NCBI GenBank assembly: GCA_009667805.1
Contig: CM019063.1
Span: 355,718,942 to 355,782,941, forward strand
From: Leptobrachium leishanense
Lineage: Eukaryota > Chordata > Amphibia > Anura > Megophryidae
Length of the DNA: 64,000 nucleotides
Direction of reading: 5' to 3'
Numbering within the stretch: the first letter of the stretch is position 1; each line of letters starts with the position of its first letter. The notes under the pieces were generated by a model, which saw only the letters and a list, made by a program, of their open reading frames with translations, was not told where the DNA came from and searched no databases. The translations under genes were made by a program, and so were the position numbers. Shown here piece after piece: positions 20,474 to 31,785 of the stretch.

Positions 20474-21341
20474 ATGTTAGAAAGACCAAAAAGGACAGGC
20501 AGACGCTCCCAGACACAGATGAGAGGGCTAGCAGCCTCTGTGTCGGGAGGCTGTGCCTCTGGTCGTGGTGGACATGGTGCATCCTCTGCAGGGGCACGCT
20601 TGTCCTTTCTAACTGGTGCTGGCCGTATTAAGCAGCAGCAACATACAGAGGATTTGGTGGATTGGCTAATCAGGCCATCCTCATCCTCCCAGTCCTCTGC
20701 CAGCCAGGCTTGTAGTTCTTTACAGTCCACCTCAGCTGCCAAAGCATCTAATGCAACCTCCATGTCCACAGCTACTCCTGCTATAGCCTATCACATACAG
20801 AGGAGTCAGCTGAATTGTTTGACTACAATGACAGTGATATGCTGCTTGAGTATGCGCAGCAACTACAGTGCTCTGATTCAATCTCTGAGGTTGAGGAAGG
20901 GACAATAATCAACCTAGAGGAAGGGGGTGCCAGTGACACATAAATAACTGGCACTCATGTTGCCCCAGCAGCTGCAGCATACTGTCAAGTTGGCTCCAGT
21001 GACGAGGAGATAGGGGGTGATGATGACAATGATGATGAGGTCACTGACTCCACCTGGGTGCCTGATTGAACAGAGGAGTCAAGTGAGGAGGTGGAGGCAC
21101 AACAAACAAGAGGCACAACGTTCTCTATGACCAACCGTAGCCAGTCCAAGGCATCAGATGTCAGAGCTGCTCGGGTGCAGAGCGCTGTTGTCTCAAAGCA
21201 CACATCCAGGAACTCTGCTGTCTGGGAGTTCTTTAAGAAATGTGCAGCAGACCGCACCGTTGCTATTTGTAATCTATGTCAGATGAGGATCAACGTGGGA
21301 AAGACACAGGACGCATGGGTACCATGTGCTTGAGGCGACAT
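20474..21341 (+). pseudogene. hAT transposase, N-terminal and BED zinc-finger part
   Basis: It starts at ATG 20,474 with LERPKRTGRRSQTQMRG, then Ser-rich and acidic stretches, then the BED finger: SAVWEFFKKCAADRTVAIC-NLC with the later C-L-R-R-H of the zinc ligands just before the break. BED fingers bind the transposon ends. Stops (TAA 20,941, TGA 21,067) and frame changes disable it. The ORF is cut at 21,350 inside the BED region by a second hAT and resumes at 25,459. Confidence 0.8.
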
Positions 21342-23349
21342 ATGACCACTAGGGATGAGCTGTTCGGGTTCGGATGGTTCGGAGTTCGACCCAAACTTTG
21401 GCAGTTCTAAAGTTCGCGAATTTCGAACTTTTTGGACATGTTCGGTTCGAGTTCGAAAAAAAAAAAGAAATTTTGAAAAAAGTATAGCAAATGATTAAAA
21501 AAATACAAAAAAAATCAAGAAATAAAGAGACTCTTTACTGCAGAATATTATAAGCAATGGTTTATTAGATGTTGAATTAAAAACTAATGTGTACGTGGAA
21601 AGATTATCAACTCTAAATGACCTCTGTTCACAAACGGGCATAACACCAGGTGTTTTTAGTCTGGTAATCAATTTGATACATTGTACAATATACTGAGGGT
21701 GGGGTGGTGTCTGCTTCTGATTGAGATTTGAGAATTAATTTCCCTAAAACATCCTAATATGCTGCATTTAACTGGTGTTTGAAAAAAATCTAAAGCAATG
21801 TTATTTTTCACCTTGGGATTAAACATTCACAGGGTTATTCAGAGAGCGGTGAAAATCAGGAGAATAACTGGAGAAGTGAAAATTCTAGGTCAAAATAGCC
21901 AAACCAGAAAATTTCTCCCATTTATCTCACTTTCCAAATCGGCTATTTGGTCTAGATTGTTCTCTTCTCTTGCCAGTTCTCCTGGCTTTCACCTCTCTCT
22001 CAGGGTTGTTCAGAGAAAGGTGAAAACCAGGAGAATGGCAGGAAAAGAGAACAATCTGGACCAAATAGCCGATTTGGAAAGTGAGATAAGGCTAGGGTCA
22101 GACTAACGCATTTTTCGCAGCGACCGTCAAAAAGTGCGTCCAGTGACACATAAATAACTGGCACTCATGTTGCCCCAGCAGCTGCAGCATACTGTCAAGT
22201 TGGCTCCAGTGACGAGGAGATAGGGGGTGATGATGACAATGATGATGAGGTCACTGACTCCACCTGGGTGCCTGATTGAACAGAGGAGTCAAGTGAGGAG
22301 GTGGAGGCACAACAAACAAGAGGCACAACGTTCTCTATGACCAACCGTAGCCAGTCCAAGGCATCAGATGTCAGAGCTGCTCGGGTGCAGAGCGCTGTTG
22401 TCTCAAAGCACACATCCAGGAACTCTGCTGTCTGGGAGTTCTTTAAGAAATGTGCAGCAGACCGCACCGTTGCTATTTGTAATCTATGTCAGATGAGGAT
22501 CAACGTGGGAAAGACACAGGACGCATGGGTACCATGTGCTTGAGGCGACATATGACCACTAGGGATGAGCTGTTCGGGTTCGGATGGTTCGGAGTTCGAC
22601 CCAAACTTTGGCAGTTCTAAAGTTCGCGAATTTCGAACTTTTTGGACATGTTCGGTCGAGTTCGAAAAAAAAAAAAGAAATTTTGAAAAAAGTATAGCAA
22701 ATGATTAAAAAAATACAAAAAAAATCAAGAAATAAAGAGACTCTTTACTGCAATATTATAAGCAATGGTTTATTAGATGTTGAATTAAAAACTAATGTGT
22801 ACGTGGAAAGATTATCAACTCTAAATGACCTCTGTTCACAAACGGGCATAACACCAGGTGTTTTTAGTCTGGTAATCAATTTGATACATTGTACAATATA
22901 CTGAGGGTGGGGTGGTGTCTGCTTCTGATTGAGATTTGAGAATTAATTTCCCTAAAACATCCTAATATGCTGCATTTAACTGGTGTTTGAAAAAAATCTA
23001 AAGCAATGTTATTTTTCACCTTGGGATTAAACATTCACAGGGTTATTCAGAGAGCGGTGAAAATCAGGAGAATAACTGGAGAAGTGAAAATTCTAGGTCA
23101 AAATAGCCAAACCAGAAAATTTCTCCCATTTATCTCACTTTCCAAATCGGCTATTTGGTCTAGATTGTTCTCTTCTCTTGCCAGTTCTCCTGGCTTTCAC
23201 CTCTCTCTCAGGGTTGTTCAGAGAAAGGTGAAAACCAGGAGAATGGCAGGAAAAGAGAACAATCTGGACCAAATAGCCGATTTGGAAAGTGAGATAAGGC
23301 TAGGGTCAGACTAACGCATTTTTCGCAGCGACCGTCAAAAAGTGCGTCC
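20931..23349 (+). repeat. 1,210-bp tandem duplication
   Basis: 20,931-22,140 and 22,141-23,349 are nearly identical: the same BED-exon text, the same ATGACCAC-TAGGGATGAGC junction and the same MITE sequence. Only a few single-base differences were seen (for example GTTCGGTTCGAG versus GTTCGGTCGAG, and CTGCAGAATATT versus CTGCAATATT). The junction joins ...GTGCGTCC to CCAGTGACAC. It is either a recent duplication or an assembly duplicate. Confidence 0.9.
21830..22089. mobile_element. Mariner-like MITE (CAGGGTTATTCAGAGA ends), duplicated copy
   Basis: It opens CAGGGTTATTCAGAGAGCGG and contains the family phrases ATTCTAGGTCAAAATAGCC and CCAAATCGGCTATTTGG on opposing arms. This copy is the first half of a longer insertion. 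The undisrupted version lies at 23,038-23,818. Confidence 0.65.
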
Positions 23350-23960
23350 GAAAGCATTGCCATATTTTTTCACGGATTGCGCGAAAACGGTCATATGATG
23401 CGCATTTTTGTGCGTGATTTTGTTACGGATCCAAACCAGGAAACTTTGGGTGTCTGGATGTTATGTTGGCCGGACATGAGCAGGGTCTGACGTCTCCAAA
23501 TTACGCACACATGCCGCTAGTGGACGCAGCGCACTCTGTACGTCCGTACTAGCGGTTCTGCGTTCTCAAAAAAATGCGTTCATTTTCCACTTGGGTTGCG
23601 CAGCCGGACTTTCGTGCGACCGTACTTCGTATATTGGCCGTCATTGCCCGTCATTTGCTGCTAGTGTGGCCGTGATTAAGTGCGCCTAAACGCACGTTAA
23701 AAATTCGCTAGTCTGACCCTAGCCTAAATGGGAGAATTTTTCTGGTTGGCTATTTTGACCTAGAATTTTCCATTCTCCAGTCATTCTCCTGCTCTTCACC
23801 GCTCTCTGAATAACCCTGACAGGGTTATTCAGAGAAAGGTGAAACTCAGGAGAATGACTGGAGAATGGAAAATTCTAGGTCAAAATAGCCGAACCAGAAA
23901 AATTCTCCAATTTATCTCACTTTCCAAATCGGCTTTTTGGTCTAGAAGTTTCCATTCTCC
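23038..23960. mobile_element. Mariner-like MITE cluster with a nested MITE
   Basis: One element runs from CAGGGTTATTCAGAG at 23,038 to CTCTGAATAACCCTG at 23,818 and is interrupted by a Harbinger-like MITE (23,299-23,724). A second head-to-tail copy begins at 23,820 and fades near 23,960. The inner arms are mirror images around GACCTAGAATTTTCC. The CAGGG start is common in mariner-type ends. Confidence 0.65.
23299..23724. mobile_element. PIF/Harbinger-like MITE, copy 3 (426 bp)
   Basis: Ends GGCTAGGGTCAGACTAACGC and CTAGTCTGACCCTAGCC are flanked by TAA on both sides (23,296-23,298, 23,725-23,727). It is the same family as the copy at 6,957. Its first 50 bp are also present at 22,090-22,140 because the tandem duplication breakpoint falls inside it. 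Confidence 0.8.
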
Positions 23961-24480
23961 TGCTTTTCACCGCCAAAAAATCAGTAAACTTTTTCTGCAT
24001 GTCCGAAAATGTCTCCTTTTTTCATACAGACTGCCGCCCCAAGCAGTTGTTTATGGATAGATTAAAGGAAAAGCATTTACCATCATTTGAAATGTCATTT
24101 TTTGGTTTTTACATATTTCTATACATCCTAGAAATCCGCCACTTCACGGGCAGGTTATGGGGACCTCCTAGGCACGATATTTGAAGGAATTTTTCATTTT
24201 TATTTTTAACCCTTATTTCATGGAAAACTCACTGTCCCTTTAAAAACATTTTTTTTTAAACTTTTTGTCCTTGTTTCCTGTCCCCCAGGGCACTACCCGG
24301 ACCCCCATACACCTTTTATGGCAAATATGTAACATATATGCCCTCTTGGAGGGCACTCTAAAAAACGAATTTTCAGCCCCATTGACTTGTATGGGGTTCG
24401 AGTTCGGGTTCGGATCAGAACATTTGGAAAGTTTGGGTTCGGCTTCGAAACGAACTTGGGGAGTGTTCGGCTCATCCCTA

Positions 24481-24860
24481 GTTACTGTATGATGGCCTGG
24501 CATTAAAGGCACAATATCTGGGTGCACTGACGCCCATTATCAGATAAAAAAAACACTTTTCAATATAGGACCGCATGGTCCACCCCTGCACTCTTCCACA
24601 ATAACACAGAGGGGTTACTGTACGATGATACTTGCTGCCCTGGCAGTCTTGCACCAAAGGCAGAATGTCTGGGTGCACTGACGCCCATTCCCAGATTCAT
24701 ATCTTTTTAATATAGGACCGCATGGTCCACCCCTGCATTCTTCCACAATACCACAGAGGGGTTACTGTAAAATAGTACTTGCATGCCTGGCACTAAAGGC
24801 ACAATATCTGAGTGCACTGCCATTGACGCCTGTATCAGATTCATATCCTCAGAGGGGTTA
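24481..24860 (+). repeat. hAT 3'-UTR tandem repeats
   Basis: The ~110-165-bp units contain CACAATATCTGGGTGCACTGACGCC, ATAGGACCGCATGGTCCA and CTTCCACAATACCACAGAGGGGTTAC. The same units occur after the transposase stop at 27,740-27,940 and, inverted, at 58,290-58,610, so they belong to the hAT 3' UTR. Confidence 0.85.
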
Positions 24861-25458
24861 CGGTGTGACGGCACTGTTGCCGACGCTAAAAGCCCAATTT
24901 TAAAGCACCTATTGTTACTTTCATCCAAAGCCTGCATAAGTTTCACAATAATTTAGCCCAATAAAACACTTAACTTTTTTTGCGCGTCCTAAAATGTCTT
25001 TTCATACAGGCTGCCGCCCCAAGCAGTTGTTTATGGATAGATTAAAGGAAAAGCATTTACCGTCATATGAAACGTCATTTATTTATAAGTGTTTCTATAC
25101 ATCCTAGAAATCCACCACTTCACGGGCAGGTTATGGGGACCTCCTAGGCACGATATTTGAAGGAATTTTTCATTTTTATTTTTAACCCTTATTTCATGGA
25201 AAACTCACTGTCCCTTTAAAAAAGTTTTTTTTAAAACTTTTTGTCCTTGTTTCCTGTCCCCCAGGGCACTACCCGGACCCCCATACACCTTTTATGGCAA
25301 ATATGTAGCATATCTGCCCTCTTGGAGGGCACTCTAACAAAACGAATTTTCAGCCCCATTGACTTGCATGGGGGTTCGGGTTCGGGTTCGGTCCCGAACA
25401 AATGGGAAGTTCGGGTTCGGGCTCGAACCGAACTCGGGGAGTGTTCAGCTCATTCCTA

Positions 25459-27708
25459 ATGACCACCTGCCACGCATCCCGTTGGTGCAACACTTTGCGT
25501 AGGTCCTCCTCACCTGTCTCTACCCCCACTATATGTCCTGCCATGTCATTTACTCCAACCTCCACTGACCGGGATGATGCTACAGTAATGGATGTACCAG
25601 GTCCTTCCTCACAATGTGACAGCATCCCATCAGTTGAAGATTTATGCAGTCAGATTACGTTGCCCCAGCTGCTGCAGCGTAAGAAACAATATAGTCCCAA
25701 CCATCCCCAAGCACAGCGTCTAAATGCCAGCTTAGCAAAATTACTCGCATTGCAGCTGCTGCCTTTCCAGCTGGTGGACTCTGCTTCCTTCCGTGAATTT
25801 GCTGAATGTGTTGTACCACAGTGGCAGGTTCCAAAATGTAATTTCTTTTCACGGAAGGCCATTCCAGCACTATACCAGCACGTGGAAGACAATCTTATGG
25901 AGTCATTGGGAAAGGCAGTCAGCAGCAAGGTGCACTTGACTTTAGACACGTGGTCCAGCAAGCATGGACAGGGCCATTACATTTCCTTCACGGCACACTG
26001 GGTAACTCTGATTGCAGCTGGGAGGATCCAAGACTCTGTGCTGGAGCTTGTTCATCCACCACGCCTCCAGAAAGCTTCTTGTATGAGGTCTGTCTGCTCC
26101 ACCACCACCACCTCTCCCTCTTCCTCCTCCTCCTCCTACTGTGTCTCTGGCAAAGTGGCAGTTAAACCAACGCCTGACAGGGGCTACGCAATGGCTCAAG
26201 CAAAAAGATGCCATACTGTGCTTGAGCTGGTTTGTTTAGGGGACAGGAGCCATGCCAACCAGCTGGCAATGGTTGTCTGTGATAATGGCAGCAACCTTCT
26301 CTCCGCCCTATGCCAGGGTAAATTGACGCATGTACCATGCCTAGCACACGTCCTAAATCTGGTGGTACAACGTCTCCTAACCAGGTACCCAGGGCTGGCA
26401 GAGCTTCTCAGCCAGGCCAGAAAAGTCTGCAGCCACTTCAGATGGTCATTCCCAGCAAGTGTTCGCCTGGCAGAAATTCAAAGAGAATTCCACGTTCCCA
26501 CAAACCGTCTTATCTGTGACATGCTCACCAGGTGGAACTCGACATTAGCAATGCGGCAGCATCTGCACAAGCAGCAGAGGGCAATCAATGAGTACCTGTG
26601 TGAGTATGGCACAAGGACAGGTTCAGGTCAACTTGTTTCCCCCCCGCAGTGGCTGATGATCAAGGATGCATGCACTATACGGTCACCATTCAAGGAGGCA
26701 ACGAGGATGGTGAGCAGGGACAGTGCATGCATCAGTGACACAATTCCTTTAGTGTTCCTTCTGGAGCGCACTCTGCAGGGAATTATAGATGTGGCACTAG
26801 AGGCAGAGCCGCAGGAGGAAGAGGAGGCTTTCCCTAGCTCTCAAGGCCCCAGTCTTTCCGCAGACAGCATTCCTGCGGGTCCTCCTCAGATCAGACAGGA
26901 GGAGGATGAGGAGGAGGAGGAATATTTAAGTAGTGGGGGCATTGAAGGTGGAGATTCCTCAAGGAGAGTTTTGTGTGCACGATGGAGTCATCCTCATTGA
27001 CCAGGAAGACTCGGAAGCTAATGCCACATCCAACCTACACTGCATGGGCTCCCTTATCCTGCAAAGCCTGGTAAAGGACCCCAGGATTCGTGCTATTAAG
27101 GAGAGGGATCATTACTGGTTGGCAAGCCTTCTTGATCCATGATACAAGGGTAAAGTTGCAGAGCTCATCCTGCCCGCACAGAGGGAGGACAGATGAAACA
27201 ACTTGAAGAAGCTCTAAAGTGACACTTGTGTAACACCTTTCCAGGCACTGATAAGTTACCAAGTGATGACACAGGTGCTTCTGAGGCTGCGGTTGATCAG
27301 AGGAAGAGCGGTGAAAGGGGCCGCTTGACTGATGCCTTTTCCAATTTTTTTAGTCCACGACGCCCAGGGTTGTCAAATGTAGGCACCCATTGCCAGCGTC
27401 TTCACCGTATGGTGCAGGACTACCTAGGGGCAAGGGCAGACCTGGATACCTTTACAGCAGATGATCCACTGGCTTACTGGGTGTTGAGATTGGATCACTG
27501 GCCAGAACTTAGCCAATATGCTATGCAGCTACTAGGTTGCCCTTCATCCAGCGTGCTTTCCGAAAGGACATTCAGTGCCACTGGAGGTTTTGTCACAGAC
27601 AAAAGAGTGCATCTGTCCACCAACTCTGTAGACCGGCTGACATTTATAAAAATGAATCAGTCCTGGATCAGCAGCTATCAATCCCCTGATGCTGAAGTAA
27701 TGGAATAG
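25459..27708 (+). pseudogene. hAT transposase, catalytic core and dimerisation domain
   Basis: The frame restarts at MTTCHASRW and is open to 26,999. Visible hAT landmarks: HLTLDTWSSKHGQGHY (first catalytic Asp), VVCDNGSNLLSAL (second Asp), LAHVLNLVVQRLL, then TRWNST. After two frame breaks (near 26,960 and 27,140-27,230) the C-terminal dimerisation block follows in the ORF ending 27,708: DPLAYWVLRLDHWPEL, SSSVLSERTFSATGGFV and DRLTFIKMN. It resembles ZBED-type/Ac-like hATs. It is preserved enough to have been active recently, but is cut in the BED region and frameshifted. Confidence 0.9.
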
Positions 27709-28139
27709 ATCGGGGATCTCTTCTGCATTCACAAAACCTCCACCACTGCACTCTTCCACAATACCACAAAAGGGTTACGGTGTGAAGGCACTTGCTGCCA
27801 CCGAAGGCACAATATTTGGGTGCACTGACACTGACGCCTATATTACCAGATTTATATCATTTAAATTTTTTGGACCACAGGGTCCAACCCTGCACTCTAC
27901 CACAATACCACAAAAGGGTTACAGTGTGACGGCACGGTTGCCGACGCTAAAGGCCCAATTTTAAAGCACTTATTGTTACTTTCATCCAAACCCTGCATAA
28001 ATTTCAGCATAATTTAGCCAAAAAATCACTAAACTTGATCTGCGTGTCCTAAAATGTCTCCTCTTATAATACAGACTGCTGCCCCAAGCAGTTGTTTATG
28101 AATAGATTAAAGGAAAACCGTTTACCGTCATTTGAAAAT

Positions 28140-28679
28140 CGAACTTATGAGTCCCATTACATAGCAGCCATTCTGTGCTCAGTGCTGGACACAATGACTT
28201 TTTACCTGCATAATCTGTACACTAACAAGATTGTCAATCTGATCATTAAACTCTTCAACTGGAGTCATCTTTCTACGTGTCAGTTTTGCTGAGTTGAAGC
28301 TATCTGCTGAACTTCATTGTGTGAGTACTGGTCAAATACATACTTCAGCTAGTCTAAAGCACTCACGCCTCACAGCTTTGCTTAGGGAAGCAGAATAGCA
28401 GCCGTCATGTGCAATCTAAGCAGAACAAAAACTATACACACGAATGATAAAAGCGGGGAGGAAAGAAGGGAGGAAAAGAAAGATGCCACTGCAGAAGACA
28501 CAAAATAAAAAACAGATGGAAAAAGGAGATTACGGCCGCTATTACATTCTTCGCACAATTTCGTTCGCGCAGCGCAATTTTTTTTGCGCGCATCGTTCAG
28601 CGTTATCGTGCACAGATTGACGTGGTATTCCGATCCGAATGCATTTTCTCATCCATCAAAAAATAATGTTCATAAAAAC
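28140..28679. other. Unassigned sequence, then a MITE fragment
   Basis: 28,140-28,530 matches none of the elements here and has no gene. From ~28,533 GGCCGCTATTACATTCTTCG opens a CG-rich MITE piece, cut by the Gypsy LTR at 28,680. Its mirror image is 42,512-43,051. Confidence 0.5.
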
Positions 28680-29156
28680 TGTTATGTCCCAAAGGTGTGG
28701 GCATGCAATTAGGTGTTGTTTGTATTTTTATGAGTATTGTCCAGTAACTTACACACAGGCCAGATGTCACGATTTAACCAGGGAAGGTTTATTACTCACT
28801 GAGACAGTTCTCAGAAGGGTTCTCTGCAGAATCAGATTATTGTCTGTGCTATAATAACAGGACAGGTTTCCAGCATATACTCTGTGCCTAAATGCGTCCC
28901 TGCATGACTCGTGCCTAAATGCGTCCCTGCAGCGTCAGCGCTGCGGAATATGCTGGCGCTTTATAAATAAAGAATAATAATAATAATAATAATAATGACT
29001 GCTCTCTGATACAGATCAGAAGTCTGTGTTCTTCCTGGTTACTGGTACAGCTTCCTTCTCCAGCATGCACTGCAGCAGGGAAGAGGGGAGTGGCATAAGA
29101 ACCACTCCCAACCTGGAAACCTCTGAGACAGACAAGGAATCTGTCTAAACATCACA
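28680..29156 (-). repeat. 3' LTR of the left-arm Gypsy element
   Basis: It matches the 5' LTR at 34,518-34,901 but is longer by an (ATT)n-tailed insertion near 28,910-28,995. Confidence 0.88.
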
Positions 29157-29646
29157 CCTCTTTTTCTTCCCCTGAAAAACAAACCAACAAACACAAAAGA
29201 GAGAAAACAAAACAGACATAAGACAAACAAGGTAAATAGTATCAGTTTGGCAAAGGAGCATCTTCAGGACATTCTTGTTGCACCCTCAACAGGTCACCAG
29301 CCCTTCTGCTCTCTCTCTGCACTTCAGAGGAATCACGCAAGGGATAAGTGCTTTGCCAAAAATTTGTCTGACACCGCTGATGGGTAAACTTGCAAAGTTG
29401 CACAGGTGTGGCAGGGGTGGTGTCCGTCAATGTTTCTGGAGTCATGAGTGCCGTCCCAACAGATAAATCAGTCCGTACAGTTCCAGGCACAGGTCTAGGT
29501 TCCCCAGGAAAATGGTCACAAAGAAATTAAGGGTGTGATTGCAAAGATGTTGGATCATGCCATACACCATGCCATATGTCACCGGCAGACTCCTGAGTGG
29601 TGTCTTGTGGTTGATTGAACAGAGGGGTCAGGCTTGTCCCTGTTGG

Positions 29647-30532
29647 TGTTACATCCTCAGCCCCTGTTGTGCTCCCTGGGGGGTCTGGGCATGGTGGTTT
29701 TTCCTGCTGGCTGGTCGGTTGCTAGCACTTCCTGATGGCAGATTGGCATCTGAGGGGGCAGGCCTGGTGTAGTCACAATGAGCCGCCGGGTTTAAAACAG
29801 GGCAAGAGGGGTTGCCTCGTGGCCCTGACGGAGTTTGATTCCAGCAGCGCTAAGTTTATTCCTACATTGATATCCTGTTACCGACCTATTTCTGTATGCG
29901 ATTCCTTCTCCTGTTAATTGACCCGGCTTGTACTTCGAACACTCTATCTGCACATTTGTATGTCGCTGTCTGTGAGCGTTGGCAATTTAACCCTATGCTT
30001 GCAGCTGGGTTTATTGCTCACTGTCTGGGTTCTGTCCCATCTCATCTTGGGGTATTGCTTGTGACCTTTCGAGGTACCATTACCCAACGTACAGCTCAGG
30101 TTAATGTTCATGTGAAAACCGCGATTAAGAAAGATTGTTTATTTCTGCCGTTTGTTATTTTTAATCTCATCTCTGAATATACTCGTGAGAACAACCTTGT
30201 CTGCAAGTCAGTACCTTCTGGTATTAGCCAGGTATCTACTATCTGCAAGTTCAAATCAGTCCATACTGTTTCTGAATTTCTTTTGACTGCCCTGCATCTT
30301 GAATACTTCACAGACTGTCGTCCCACATATCATGTGTCTGAGCGTGTCCTAGGTAATCTGTTGGTCTCGAAACCTTCAGAGCCTAGAGGCAATTCAGTTA
30401 GCACTTGTGTCTCCTTGACTATTAAGTTACAGTCTGTAGTTTATGAACCTTTTGTGTTATTCAAGCAGATACTTTTGCCCTCAAGGATCTCAACTCCGCT
30501 ACTCGTGTGACAGCGTTACCACTACCGTTACA
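29647..30532 (+). mobile_element. Solo LTR (886 bp) inside the Gypsy element, left arm
   Basis: It begins TGTTACATCCTCAGCC and ends CTACCGTTACA. GTTGG is duplicated exactly on both sides (29,642-29,646, 30,533-30,537). The ORF of 204 codons within it has no recognisable domain. It is the same family as 54,135-55,006. The parent retroelement is not identifiable from the LTR alone. Confidence 0.85.
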
Positions 30533-31728
30533 GTTGGTACGAGTTTGCGTTTTCTCAACTGAGAGATGTGACGTCGAACACAAGTACCATTCGAAAGGCA
30601 AACAAGGTACATTTTCCTTCCAATGGTGCCATTAATGACTCCAGGAAGCCAGTGAGGGAAAACTCTGTAATTACGAATCCATACAGGATCACCAACACTA
30701 AATGTAGAACAACATGGTGATGAAGTTGTTGGAAACTGGGTCTGAGGACAAACTAAATCAAGTTTGGTCCATGGATGCAGTCCAAACATTAGAAAAGCCG
30801 GTGCCAGTCCGGTAGTAGATTGTGGCGTGTTTCGTTATGCAAACAAGAACTCCAGCAGCGTTTCCTCAGACTTTCCAATCTGGTCCATAGTAGAAAGCAG
30901 GTTCTTCTTAACAGTCTGAATAAACCGTTCTGCCAGCCTCTTTGATGAACGATGATATGGATCTGTTGTGTTGTGTTGTTGGATTTGTAGGGAACGAAGA
31001 AATGATTGAAACACATGAGAGGTAAATTGTGACCCATTGTCTGACACTATCAGGGTTATTCAGAGAGCGTGAAAAGCAGGAGAATGTCTGGAGAATGACT
31101 GGAGAATGAAAAATTCTAGGTCAAAATAGCCGATTTGGAAAGTGAGATGAAAGGGAGAATTTTTCTGGTTTGGCGATTTTGACCTAGAATTTTTAATTCT
31201 CTAGTCATTCTCCAGTCATTCTCCTGCTTTTCACGCTCTCTGAATATCCCATATATGGCTGCTGGCAATCCATACTGAGCAAAAAGCTTCTTCAAGATTA
31301 AAATGGTAGCAGTAGAGGTGATGTAGAGGCATTTGGAAAACTTCAGGCCATTTGGAATGTGCATCCACTACGATCAAATACATTTTCCCGTAGATCGGTC
31401 CCGCAAAATCCATATGGAGTCTTGACCATGGGTCCTTTGGTCATGGCCAAGGTTGCATGTCACCCTTTCTTTGAGGATTTTGAGCTTGACAGCACCCTGG
31501 ACATCTAGCTACATAATCTTCAATCGCTGTATCCATTTTTGGCCACCAAACATAAACCCTCACTCTCTGCTTCATGCGCACCATGCCTGGATGGCCCTCA
31601 TGCAGGATATTTAGCATTGTAGGTTGCAGATTTTTGGGTATGATAACCCTGTTTCCCCATTGTAACCATCCAGCATTTGTCACTAGTTCACATTTTCTGG
31701 TAAAATCTGTGCGAAATTCACATGGCAC
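30499..31728 (-). pseudogene. Gypsy integrase, left arm
   Basis: Mirror of 39,463-40,692: the zinc-binding HHCC part at 31,441-31,728, the first core segment at 31,243-31,413, then a MITE, then the second core segment and C-terminus at 30,499-31,051. It is broken by stops and the MITE. Confidence 0.88.
31052..31242. mobile_element. Mariner-like MITE in the integrase core, left arm
   Basis: Mirror of 39,949-40,139; ends in ATTCAGAGAGCGTGAAAAGCAGG on both sides. Confidence 0.75.
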
Positions 31729-31785
31729 CTTCTCCAGCCATCCAGTTTGAACAAAAGAGAATACCTGAGACAGCCAGAAACACAG

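Larger units (their letters stand above)
21350..25458 (+). mobile_element. hAT element inserted inside the hAT BED exon
   Basis: The left end is TAGGGATGAGCTGTTCGGG (21,350, repeated at 22,560 by the tandem duplication). The right end is GCTCATTCCTA at 25,458. The target octamer ATGACCAC is present exactly at 21,342-21,349 and 25,459-25,466. Its interior is a mosaic of MITEs, a second right-end TIR at 24,480 and 3'-UTR repeats. No transposase core remains, so it is non-autonomous. Both ends match its host element's family. Confidence 0.85.
18730..28139 (+). mobile_element. BED-type hAT transposon, multiply invaded, 3' end missing
   Basis: It opens with TAGGGATGAACTGTTCGG, the end type shared by all hATs of this family here. 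In order it has a TATA-box promoter, a 5' untranslated tandem repeat, an N-terminal/BED coding part and, after 4.1 kb of inserted DNA, the rest of the transposase and a repetitive 3' UTR. Homology to the sister copy (57,742-62,768) stops at about 28,139, so the right terminal repeat is lost. The insertions are listed separately. Confidence 0.75.

Noticed and set aside
29896..30510. 204-codon ORF in the solo LTR as a gene
   Set aside because: It lies wholly within an LTR with exact target duplications, and the sister LTR does not keep the frame.
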